From Terriglobia bacterium (lineage in GTDB: Bacteria; Acidobacteriota; Terriglobia; Terriglobales; Acidobacteriaceae), in the NCBI GenBank assembly GCA_020073215.1, contig JAIQFO010000003.1, positions 62,001 to 126,000 on the forward strand: a stretch of 64,000 nt of DNA, in the 5' to 3' direction. The notes under the pieces are model-generated. The model had not been told where the DNA came from. It was given only the letters and a program-made list of their open reading frames with translations, and searched no databases. A program made the position numbers and the translations under genes. This document shows, in pieces, positions 32,387-41,416 of the stretch (positions are counted from its first letter, which is position 1; each line of letters opens with the position of its first letter).

Positions 32387-32402
32387 TGTGCCGTGCATCA
32401 CA
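32387..32402. promoter_or_regulatory. CRP/FNR-type palindrome 3
   Basis: TGTGCCGTGCATCACA matches TGTGA-N6-TCACA in nine of ten positions. Its centre is about 60 bases before the bacterioferritin ATG, a plausible activator position. Confidence 0.5.
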
Positions 32403-32453
32403 GCGTTGTTGGCGTGCAAAATCGCAGAATGTTAAACAGCGGAGGCCGAAATC

Positions 32454-32930
32454 ATGCACGGCGACGAGAAAGTCATTGCGCAGCTGAACCTGGCCCTATG
32501 TTGTGAATTGACGGCGATTGTGCAATACATGACGCAGTCGGAGATGTGCCAGAACTGGGGCTACAAACGCCTGGGAGAGGTCACGAAAGGGCGGGCGATC
32601 GAGGAGATGCGACACGCCGAAGGGCTGATCGAGCGGATTATCTTTCTGGACGGCATACCCGGTGTCGACGTCGTATTGAAGCCTCAGCTGGGCACCAAGG
32701 TGCAGCAGCAAATGGAGATTAACCTCAAGGATGAGCTGGATGCGGTCCGCCAGTATAACGGAGCCTTGAAGACTTGTGTCGTGGCGGGAGACGAAGGCAC
32801 GAGGGCCCTATTCGAGCACATGATTAAGGACGAAGAGCGGCACGCGGACTTTCTGGAATCTCAACTCCATTCCATCAAGGAAATGGGCATTGCCAACTAC
32901 CTCGCGCAGCAGTTGCATGGCGACAAATGA
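32454..32930 (+). CDS. bfr: Bacterioferritin
   Basis: 158 residues, the normal length. All six ferroxidase-centre ligands are at the E. coli Bfr positions: Glu18, Glu51, His54, Glu94, Glu127 and His130; Tyr25 and the heme ligand Met52 are also kept. The protein assembles as a 24-mer that oxidises and stores iron in the cytoplasm, binding heme between subunits. GGAGG lies ten bases before the ATG. It is divergent from the dehydrogenase-ETF operon and has its own CRP/FNR-like site, so iron storage and that redox operon may be co-regulated. No bacterioferritin-associated ferredoxin gene is nearby. Confidence 0.93.
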   Translation: MHGDEKVIAQLNLALCCELTAIVQYMTQSEMCQNWGYKRLGEVTKGRAIEEMRHAEGLIERIIFLDGIPGVDVVLKPQLGTKVQQQMEINLKDELDAVRQYNGALKTCVVAGDEGTRALFEHMIKDEERHADFLESQLHSIKEMGIANYLAQQLHGDK

Positions 32931-32986
32931 CCTTACGTTCTGCCTCAGAATGAGGGCGGGAACCCTCGTCATCACTCCAACTTCAT

Positions 32987-33025
32987 AAAAAAGCAGTGGG
33001 ACGCGTGGTTGCGCGTCTCACTGCT
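32987..33025 (-). terminator. Rho-independent terminator of the FecR/DUF6600 gene
   Basis: Read on the minus strand, AGCAGTGAGACGCG pairs with CGCGTCCCACTGCT (13 of 14 bases) around a six-base loop, followed directly by six T. It lies 54 bases after the gene stop at 33080 and may also serve the convergent bfr gene. Confidence 0.85.
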
Positions 33026-33079
33026 GGGGTGAGTGTTGCTATGCTGCGTTGCTACGCTGGGAAAGAATCCAGCGTAGGC

Positions 33080-35389
33080 TTACCTTCCATGTCTGCCGCC
33101 GCCGCCACTGCTGTGCGATGATCCGCCGCCGCGCGATCCGCCGCTCGGCGCGGAATGGCCACCACCACCGCTGGGAGCGGAACGTCCGCCACCACCGAAA
33201 CTCGGGCGTCCGCCACCGCCGCTCGGGGCCGACCGTCCGCCGCCGCCGAAACTCGGGGCCGGGCGTCCGCCACCGCTGTAGGCACCGCGATTGCCGTCAT
33301 AAGGACGGCTGTACGAGCGCGGAGTAACGATCGGCTGCCTCATATTGAGTTGCGGGCGAGACGATCCGCTGTAGCCCCGGGCCTCTGGACTGTAGCCGCG
33401 GCTTGCGGGACCCGCACTGCGGGGTGAGCCGTACGAACCGCGGGGCGATGCGTACGAACCGCGGTTCTCCGCGCCACCCATGGATGGGCGTGCGGCCGAC
33501 CCACCGCGGGCTGATTCAGGAGACGAGCGCTGGGGCATGGGCGAAAATCTCTGCCAGCCACCGCCGTTGCCGTTGCCAGCCTCGCGAGCTGGCATCGATC
33601 TAGCCGAGTTACCGGGTCTTGGCGCTGAACCCCAATTTGAGTTGCCTCGCGTTTCCGGGCGTGCCGGAGAATTGTTCATACGACCGGTGGAACGCGGTTG
33701 CGCGACGGTGTTCTGTCCCGATTGGCTGAAGCGCCGAAACCCGTTGTTCGGACCAGAGCTGGATCTCATATTCGAGTTACCGCTTCCGGGTCGCGCAACT
33801 TCGTTGCCGTTTCCAGTGAACCTGCCGGCCGGCCGGTTGCTGTTTGAGATCTGCGATTGCCCTCGGCCGAACGATCGCGACGCGTTTCCAGAGGTGCCGC
33901 GGGCCGAGAAGAAATGCTGGTTCTGCGACACGTGCCGCATGGTGGAAGCAGCGGCCGGACGTCCACTGGCCGAGAAGCTCTCGCGGCTCGGAGTCATGGG
34001 CACTCTGCCGTTCGTGAAACGCGCATTCTGGAACTGCGCATGACTCATCGGCTGCGCCCTCATGCGGCCTCGGCCAAACTCATTCCCTGAGACGACCGTG
34101 CCGCCGCGGAAGTGTTCGTTATGCAGCGCCAGGTTCACATTCGAAAATCGCGTGCCCCCATGTAGCGGCGCAAAGCCGCTGCGGTTGATGATGTTGATGT
34201 TGGTGATGTTGATATTGGTGCCACCCCCGCCCCACCGGCCCCACCAGGGATGGAAAAAGTCACACGGCCCAAGGGGAAGCCAACCGACCGAGCCCCAGCC
34301 GAAACCGAAGCCGAGACCACCGCCCCAGCCGAAGAACGAAACATAAGCCGGCGCCCAGATCGGACGGTAGTACGGGTACCCGTAGACCGGACCCGGCCAC
34401 CATCCCCACCCTCCGTCGATATACATCCAGCGGCCGTAGTGGTACGGAGCCCAGCCCCAATCATCGTACGAAACCCACGTCCAGCCCCAATAAGGCTCGT
34501 ACACCCAGCGGCCGTTGCGATACGGAGCCCAATCGGGATCGGATACAGCTGGCCGCCACACGGGACCGTAATCGGGAACGTCCGACCAGGTTCCGTGGTT
34601 GTCGAGATCTTCGGCTCCGACGTAATAATCGTTGGTGTGTCGCCGCGATGCCGCATTGCGGATGACGTTGTCGCGATCGGTGTTCCACTGGTCCCAATCA
34701 TCGCGGGCCGGTGCCTCGCCGATTTTGTACTGTGCCTGATCGCCAGCGCCCTGAATGGTAATGAACTGGCCCTGGGTCACGCGCGTGCCGCCCTGCGGAG
34801 TCGTAACGTCGACTTCGCCTTTGCGGACGAGGACTTCGGTGTGATCGTCGGCGGTGACCAGAATTCGGAAACTGGATTCGCGGCGGTCGGTGCGAATAGC
34901 AACGTTGGGCGTATCGATTTCAGCATCCGCGTCGCTGTTCTTGAAGACGGAGTAGTTCGCCATGCCGCGTCCGAGCTGAATCTGGATCTGGGAGCGGGTC
35001 AGGGTGTTGATGTTGGCCTGCGAATTCCCGGCCAGGCGGAGCATGTTGGCATAGTCAAGCTGAAGTTCAGTCCGCGCGTTGTCGCCGGTCGAAACGCGGT
35101 CACCCGCGAGCACGGGAGCATTTAGCGCCGCCGCCGACCAGGCGCTGTTATCACCGCGCTGGGTAGAAACGTCGCCCTGAATCAGGCTGACGCGCGCAAC
35201 GCCATTGGTTTCCTCCGGCGCCGACGTCTTGTAAGTCTGGTCGCTAGAATTCGAACCCTGGTCGCTGGAGTAGGGGGCCGCTTGCGAGTCTTGGCTCGGC
35301 GCCTGGTCGTCCGTATAGACCTGAGCGAAGACGGCGCCTGGAATCGCCAGCATCAATCCTAAAAGTGCTGCTATTAATTTGAATTTCAT
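33080..35389 (-). CDS. Secreted FecR-domain and DUF6600 protein with Gly/Ser-rich tail
   Basis: 769 residues. Signal peptide (MKFKLIAALLGLMLAIPGAV, cleavage near VFAQ), a FecR-type domain (about 60-215, VSLIQGDVSTQRGDNSAWSA and LQLDYANMLRLAGNSQANI), a DUF6600 region full of Trp/Tyr-Gly repeats (about 270-360, DYGPVWRPAVSDPDWAPYRN, WVSYDDWGWAPYHYGRWMY), then roughly 350 residues of Ser/Gly/Arg/Asn-rich low complexity ending in GGGGRSAPS-like repeats. Probably an envelope or surface structural protein; FecR here is unlikely to be an anti-sigma regulator because no FecI is present. GGAGGT before ATG 35389 fixes the start. A sigma-54 promoter lies 45-59 bases upstream and a terminator follows. 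Confidence 0.82.
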   Translation of the reverse strand: MKFKLIAALLGLMLAIPGAVFAQVYTDDQAPSQDSQAAPYSSDQGSNSSDQTYKTSAPEETNGVARVSLIQGDVSTQRGDNSAWSAAALNAPVLAGDRVSTGDNARTELQLDYANMLRLAGNSQANINTLTRSQIQIQLGRGMANYSVFKNSDADAEIDTPNVAIRTDRRESSFRILVTADDHTEVLVRKGEVDVTTPQGGTRVTQGQFITIQGAGDQAQYKIGEAPARDDWDQWNTDRDNVIRNAASRRHTNDYYVGAEDLDNHGTWSDVPDYGPVWRPAVSDPDWAPYRNGRWVYEPYWGWTWVSYDDWGWAPYHYGRWMYIDGGWGWWPGPVYGYPYYRPIWAPAYVSFFGWGGGLGFGFGWGSVGWLPLGPCDFFHPWWGRWGGGGTNINITNINIINRSGFAPLHGGTRFSNVNLALHNEHFRGGTVVSGNEFGRGRMRAQPMSHAQFQNARFTNGRVPMTPSRESFSASGRPAAASTMRHVSQNQHFFSARGTSGNASRSFGRGQSQISNSNRPAGRFTGNGNEVARPGSGNSNMRSSSGPNNGFRRFSQSGQNTVAQPRSTGRMNNSPARPETRGNSNWGSAPRPGNSARSMPAREAGNGNGGGWQRFSPMPQRSSPESARGGSAARPSMGGAENRGSYASPRGSYGSPRSAGPASRGYSPEARGYSGSSRPQLNMRQPIVTPRSYSRPYDGNRGAYSGGGRPAPSFGGGGRSAPSGGGGRPSFGGGGRSAPSGGGGHSAPSGGSRGGGSSHSSGGGGRHGR

Positions 35390-35433
35390 AAGTACCTCCG
35401 CCTTGCTCGGAACGAATCTCTGCCTGTAATAAC

Positions 35434-35448
35434 GCAAGCTGAGTGCCA
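35434..35448 (-). promoter_or_regulatory. Sigma-54 (-24/-12) promoter
   Basis: On the minus strand TGGCACTCAGCTTGC matches TGGCAC-N5-TTGC at every fixed base with exact spacing. The expected start of transcription is about 35 bases before the ATG at 35389. The NtrC-type activator encoded at 35810-37180 is the obvious candidate regulator. Confidence 0.75.
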
Positions 35449-35449
35449 A

Positions 35450-35809
35450 TGTTGCGCGACCGAAGATATTTCTTTAACTTCCTTATTTATAGCGAGATAC
35501 GAGAGACATAACAGACTGGACAGACGACATGCTGCGGGCTCCGGTGGCCCGGTTCAGCCAAGGTGGTGGTTTTCGGCCAGGGGTTGAGCTATCGATTATC
35601 GCGGGTTCGATGAAGGTGTGTCCTGCTGCTCGATCCAACGCTCTTGCCCCCTTGACACGGTCTTTGGAAATCAAAGACTTAGGGGGCGATTGCCCCCAGG
35701 TCTTTGAGGAATAAGGACTTATCTGTAAAGTATTTTAAAATCAATCAGTTAGAGTGGGTTCGCGGTCGGCAAGGCGCGTCAATACCGAGAGGCGTCGCGG
35801 GGCTACGCT
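35450..35809. other. Intergenic region with competing hairpins
   Basis: 360 bases between the response regulator stop and the FecR promoter. Apart from the structure at 35646-35706 no gene is visible; enhancer sites for the NtrC-type regulator would be expected here but I cannot define them. Confidence 0.5.
35646..35706. repeat. Mutually exclusive hairpin set
   Basis: GCCCCC (35646-35651) and GTCTTTG (35660-35666) recur as GCCCCC (35692-35697) and GTCTTTG (35700-35706). Between them CAAAGAC (35672-35678) and GGGGGC (35682-35687) can pair with either copy, so two alternative stems compete. It may terminate the kinase-regulator transcript on the minus strand. Confidence 0.55.
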
Positions 35810-37180
<1,371 letters not shown>

Positions 37181-37183
37181 TGG

Positions 37184-38638
37184 TTAGCTCGTGTGGGGAC
37201 GGGCGACCTCGCCCGTCCAAGCCGAGCGCAGCTCGGCAGTTGCCTTCGGCTCGACGGCTTCGTCGAGCGGGAAAAAAAGCGTAAACACTGCGCCGCCTTC
37301 CGGCGCGTTCTCAACCTCGATCCGCCCGCGATGACCATCCACAATCTTTGAAACGATGGAGAGGCCCAGTCCGACGCCGGTTTTCTTCGTGGTCACGAAC
37401 GGATTGAAAATTTCTTCGCGCAGTGCTTCGGGGACGCCAGGGCCGGTGTCGGCCAAGCGGAGTTCCACTCCTTCCCGATCATTCCGTGAAGCGGGTCGAA
37501 CCCCTACCCGCAACGTGCCGCCATGGTCCTGATCCTGCATGGCTTCGTAGGCATTCTGCACCAGATTGAGGAAGGCTTGCTCGCACAGGCTTTCGTCGAG
37601 CGGAACGAGCGGCAGTCCGCTGGCGTAGTGGCGCTCGACGCGCACCGGCTTGGTCTTCTCCTGTTTCGCATTGAAGCGATCGGCAACCGTTTGCAGAACA
37701 CGATCGAGAAGGGCGGTCAAGTCCGCGGGATGCGGTTCGGCGTGAAGCGGACGAGCGAAGTCCAGAAATTCGGTGACTAGGGCGCTAAGCCGGTTCACCT
37801 CGGTCGAAATGTAACCCGCCAACTCGCGCGCAATCTCATCGGAGGCTTGCAATTTCTGGGTCAACATTTCGGCCGAGCCTTTGATGACTCCGAGAGGATT
37901 GCGAATTTCATGCGCTAATCCAGCCGAGAGCTGGCCGAGAGCCGCCAGGCGCTCAGACCGTCGCGCTTCGGCCTGAGCGCGCTCCAAGCGGCGATTGGTT
38001 TCGGCCAGGCGTTCAGCGAGGTCACGGTACAACTGGGTTTGATGCCGGCTCTGCTGCGAGAAGCGGTTGACCACCATGGCGGCGAGGAAGAAGAACATGA
38101 TGCGCAACCCGAGGTGGCCGAAAGCCTCGGGAGTCAAGTCGTATTCCTGCATCGCGGGATAGAGATACGAGCAGTAGGCGGCGGATGCCAGCAGCGTCCA
38201 GAGAAGGGTCAGCCATGGCCCGCAGTAGAGCGCCGCGGTTACGACCGGCAGGTAATAAATAGGATAGTAACTGCTGTTGATGCCAACTTCCCCGGTGTGA
38301 TCGATGAGAGCGGTGGCCAGCAGAATCTTCAGCAGAACGACGTAGAAGACTCCTCGTTTGGGGAGGCGGGAGATCAAGCGCGTCTCGAACAACTGCACAA
38401 TTCCGATGGCAAGCAGAATTACCTGTTTGTGCCATTCCAATTGTGGAGGGAGCACGGCCAGTCCGGCGAGAAACAAGAGCCAGATTGTGAGCCACACGGC
38501 GTCAAGGCGGCTAAGCCGCTGCGAGTCGGGATCGAGGATGGAGGACGCAGGCGCCACGCAACTTCCATCCAACCGCAGAAAGCCCTCCCGCGTCAATTGG
38601 ACGGCAGCTTCCTCCGGTGCGGCGGCCGTGAACGGCAT
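37184..38638 (-). CDS. Membrane sensor histidine kinase
   Basis: 484 residues. About five N-terminal transmembrane helices (for example WLTIWLLFLAGLAVLPPQL, YLPVVTAALYCGPWLTLLWT) without a large periplasmic sensor, then a coiled linker, HisKA with the H-box GLAHEIRNPLGVIKGS, and HATPase_c with N (NLVQNAYEAM), G1 (LADTGPGVPEAL) and G2 (TTKKTGVGLGLSIV) boxes. The domain ends at VFTLFFPLDE; the last about 20 residues (ATAELRSAWTGEVARPHTS) are encoded by a dispersed repeat that also supplies the stop. Upstream it follows the VWA gene by about 40 bases; downstream it is three bases from the response regulator, forming one operon. ATG 38638 preferred over GTG 38656. Confidence 0.92.
   Translation of the reverse strand: MPFTAAAPEEAAVQLTREGFLRLDGSCVAPASSILDPDSQRLSRLDAVWLTIWLLFLAGLAVLPPQLEWHKQVILLAIGIVQLFETRLISRLPKRGVFYVVLLKILLATALIDHTGEVGINSSYYPIYYLPVVTAALYCGPWLTLLWTLLASAAYCSYLYPAMQEYDLTPEAFGHLGLRIMFFFLAAMVVNRFSQQSRHQTQLYRDLAERLAETNRRLERAQAEARRSERLAALGQLSAGLAHEIRNPLGVIKGSAEMLTQKLQASDEIARELAGYISTEVNRLSALVTEFLDFARPLHAEPHPADLTALLDRVLQTVADRFNAKQEKTKPVRVERHYASGLPLVPLDESLCEQAFLNLVQNAYEAMQDQDHGGTLRVGVRPASRNDREGVELRLADTGPGVPEALREEIFNPFVTTKKTGVGLGLSIVSKIVDGHRGRIEVENAPEGGAVFTLFFPLDEAVEPKATAELRSAWTGEVARPHTS
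37190..37243 (-). repeat. Copy of the GCAACTG-type dispersed repeat inside the kinase 3' end
   Basis: On the minus strand it reads GCAACTGCCGAGCTGCGCTC and continues with GGACGGGCGAGGTCGCCCGTCC, nearly identical to 45553-45606. It is translated as the kinase C-terminus. Confidence 0.8.
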
Positions 38639-38680
38639 GGATCGGTCCAGCCACACGCCACAGACTTGCGGGCCGCCGCG

Positions 38681-39862
38681 CTACCGATCAGCGTAATATC
38701 CGTCTCGGGTCTGCACGCTCAGGTCTTTGTCTTTGTCTTTGCGTTTCACCTGCAACTGGATGTGATGATAACCACTGGCTGCGCTGTCTTTATCGGGCGT
38801 GTAGCCCATGTTGTACTGGGCACGTAGTTCTTCGACAATGCTGTTATAGATCTCGCCCACGGATTGCTTTTTCGAGACTTCGAAGAAGCGTCCACCTGTT
38901 TCTTTGGATATCCGCTGGAGGATTTTCTTGCCATCGGCGTGCGGTTCTTCGGGATGACGTTGGCCTCCACCGCGACCACCGCCGCCGCCCGGATACCCAC
39001 CTCCGCCACCGGGCCATCCACCACCTCCGCCTGGCCAACCGCCGCCGCCCCGGCCGGTTCCGCCGCCCCGGCCCATTCCGCCCGGTCTTTCTCCTGGGCC
39101 TTCCTCACGGCGAGAATCGGCGAAATAGATGGAGTAGACGATTGTGTCGGCGCGTTGAGCCGACTCGATCGCGCTCTCCAAATAGGTCTTGCTGCCGCGG
39201 TCAACTCCGTCCGACAGAACAATGAGAGCCTTTCGTCCCTGCTGTTTCTTCATTAATTCGTTCGACGCCAGAAAAACGGCGTCGTACAACTCGGTACCGC
39301 CATGATGCGACCCCGATCGGGAGCGGCGATCGCCTGAGTCGTTGGGATCGTTTGAGTTGGGATCGTTCGAGCTGTCGCGGCCCGGCGGCGTCTTGAGCAA
39401 TTCCAGCGCCGCCTGCAGCTTTTCACGGGACGAAGTCAAGTCCTGCAGAAGCTCTACTTCCCGATCAAAGTGGATGAGGAAGGCCGTATCCTTTGGTTGC
39501 ACGAGCATCTGATCGAAAAAACCGCGGCTCGCATTTCGCTCCGCGTCGAGAACATTGGTTTGACTGCGACTCGTGTCGACGAGCAAACCCAGCGTGAACG
39601 GAAGATTCGAGTCCTGCGAAAAATAGCGAATGGTCTGCAGCCGGCCGTCTTCCTGCAGCGTGAAATCGTCTTTTGTAAGATCGCGGACGATCTTGCCGTT
39701 TTTGTCGCGAACGGTGACGGGCAGCGTGACGACTTTGACTTCGACGGGGATGGTGGCAGCCGTCTCCTGAGCCCGCATCGACGGGAGAGCCCCGGGAAGA
39801 GCGGCCAGCGCGCCAATCAGCGCGCAGGCAACCCGCTTCCGGCAGGATGGCCGGTTCGCCAT
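38681..39862 (-). CDS. Acidobacterial VWFA-related domain protein
   Basis: 393 residues: signal peptide (ACALIGALAALPGALPSMRA), a short beta-rich prefix (VTLPVTVRDKNGKIVRDLTK, DDFTLQEDGRLQTIRYFSQD) and a von Willebrand A domain with a MIDAS-like DTSRS motif (GLLVDTSRSQTN). This architecture is the VWFA-related family strongly expanded in Acidobacteria. Inserted after the domain's middle is a Gly/Trp/Pro-rich repeat stretch (GGGGWPGGGGG repeats). Secreted or periplasmic adhesion or scaffold role, unknown ligand. It is the first gene before the kinase and regulator, about 40 bases upstream of the kinase ATG, so they may be one transcript. The ATG at 39862 is chosen for its signal peptide. Confidence 0.85.
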   Translation of the reverse strand: MANRPSCRKRVACALIGALAALPGALPSMRAQETAATIPVEVKVVTLPVTVRDKNGKIVRDLTKDDFTLQEDGRLQTIRYFSQDSNLPFTLGLLVDTSRSQTNVLDAERNASRGFFDQMLVQPKDTAFLIHFDREVELLQDLTSSREKLQAALELLKTPPGRDSSNDPNSNDPNDSGDRRSRSGSHHGGTELYDAVFLASNELMKKQQGRKALIVLSDGVDRGSKTYLESAIESAQRADTIVYSIYFADSRREEGPGERPGGMGRGGGTGRGGGGWPGGGGGWPGGGGGYPGGGGGRGGGQRHPEEPHADGKKILQRISKETGGRFFEVSKKQSVGEIYNSIVEELRAQYNMGYTPDKDSAASGYHHIQLQVKRKDKDKDLSVQTRDGYYADR

Positions 39863-40126
39863 CGCGCCCACCCAACCGGGGAAGGCAATCGTCCATCGAT
39901 CACGGACGCGCACCGCGCCCAGTTGATCCTGCTTTGCGAAACTGACTTTCTCAGCGGACATAGGACCCCAGGCCAGCACTTTCCCGGCGACCTGACTTCT
40001 GTCCTAGGACTGGATGCGCGGCAACGGAGTTGTAGTTGCCAGCCTCCGTGTAATCGCCGTGTCAATGCCGGGTAAAACTTCGTAAAGGCTGAATAGCGTG
40101 GGTTTTTGCGATGCTAGAGTGGAGTC

Positions 40127-41416
40127 ATGCGATGCTTCTGGCAGAGTCCACCGCGGGTTTCGGTTCTTTGGACGCACGTTCTTGCGAGATGCCTGCTCAC
40201 GGCGATGGTCACTTTGATCCTGGCGGGGCCGGGCTACGTTGTAGCGCAGGAGAAACCACCCGGCGTTACCGCGGGCGCACAAGTCGCCAAAGCCGTGGGA
40301 GTGATCAAGAGTATTCAGGCGGATTCGATTACGGTTGCGGCTGAATCTGGTGGCAAGGGCGACATTATTGCGAAATTGACGGGTTCGACGAAGATCTTGC
40401 GCGTGCCGCCAGGAGAAAAGGATCTGAAGAACGCGACCGCTGTGCAGGTGCAGGACTTGCAGCCAGGGGATCGCGTGCTGGTTCGCGGACAGGCAGAGGC
40501 CAACGGCGACGGCCACACCATTGCCGCGCTGGCCGTGATTGTCATGAAGCAGTCCGACGTGGCGGCCAAGCAGCAGCACGACCGCGACGACTGGCAAAAA
40601 CGAGGAGTGGGCGGGCTTGTCACCAAGGTGGACGCGGCCGCGGGCACCATCACAATTTCATCCGGGGGCATCAGTGCCAGCCGAAGTATTGCCGTTCACA
40701 TCACTAAGGATACGATTCTGCGCCGCTACGCGCCCGACTCGGTGAAGTTTGACGACGCCAAGCCGGCGCCCGCCAGTCAAATCATGGCGCGAATCAAGCC
40801 GGGCGATCAGTTGCGCGCGCGCGGAACTCACAGCCCTGACGGCAGCGAACTCACCGCGGAGGAAGTGGTCTCCGGCACATTTCGAAATATTGCGGGAACC
40901 ATCAAGGCGATCGACGCGGCGGGCAACACCATGACCGTACAGGATTCGATCACCAAGAGCGCGGTGGTGGTGAAGGTGTCTTCTGACTCGCAAATGAAGA
41001 AGCTGCCGGCGGAGATGGCGCAGCGCATCGCGATACGGCTGAAGAACGCGGGAGGCGCGGCGGGCGGCGGAGAACAACTGGGCGCGAATGGACAAAAGGC
41101 GAGCGCCCAGGGCGGTCCGCCAGCTGCAAACGGCGCGGGGCACGGGCAGAACGGCGGAGCGGGTGGGAATGGGGCACCGGACTTACAGCGCATGCTGGGC
41201 CGCTTGCCCAATAGCACGCTGGCCGACCTGCAGAAGGGCGATGCCGTGATGATCGTCTCGACCGACGGCGTGGATTCGGGCGCCGTCACGGCGGTCACGC
41301 TGCTGGCCGGAGTGGACGCGATCCTGACGGCGGCAACGAATCGAAGCGCATCCACGTTGTTGTCGCCGTGGTCGCTGAGCGAATCCGCTCCAGAAAGTGA
41401 AGCCGCACAGCAGTGA
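40127..41416 (+). CDS. Secreted DUF5666-domain protein
   Basis: 429 residues with an N-terminal membrane/signal segment (LLTAMVTLILAGPGYVVAQE) and several beta-rich OB-like repeats of the DUF5666 type: VGVIKSIQADSITVAAESGG, VGGLVTKVDAAAGTITISSG and IAGTIKAIDAAGNTMTVQDS. Each starts with a G-x-I/V-x-x-I/V-D/Q pattern. A Gly/Asn/Gln-rich linker (about 315-350) precedes a C-terminal helix. Function unknown; such proteins are exported in Acidobacteria. Its stop overlaps the GTG start of the TonB-dependent receptor (GTGA), so both are probably one operon. Divergent from the VWA gene, 264 bases away. Confidence 0.75.
   Translation: MRCFWQSPPRVSVLWTHVLARCLLTAMVTLILAGPGYVVAQEKPPGVTAGAQVAKAVGVIKSIQADSITVAAESGGKGDIIAKLTGSTKILRVPPGEKDLKNATAVQVQDLQPGDRVLVRGQAEANGDGHTIAALAVIVMKQSDVAAKQQHDRDDWQKRGVGGLVTKVDAAAGTITISSGGISASRSIAVHITKDTILRRYAPDSVKFDDAKPAPASQIMARIKPGDQLRARGTHSPDGSELTAEEVVSGTFRNIAGTIKAIDAAGNTMTVQDSITKSAVVVKVSSDSQMKKLPAEMAQRIAIRLKNAGGAAGGGEQLGANGQKASAQGGPPAANGAGHGQNGGAGGNGAPDLQRMLGRLPNSTLADLQKGDAVMIVSTDGVDSGAVTAVTLLAGVDAILTAATNRSASTLLSPWSLSESAPESEAAQQ

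Noticed and set aside
33080-35389. FecR anti-sigma factor for iron transport
   Set aside because: No FecI sigma factor or FecA partner; the protein has DUF6600 and long low-complexity tail instead.
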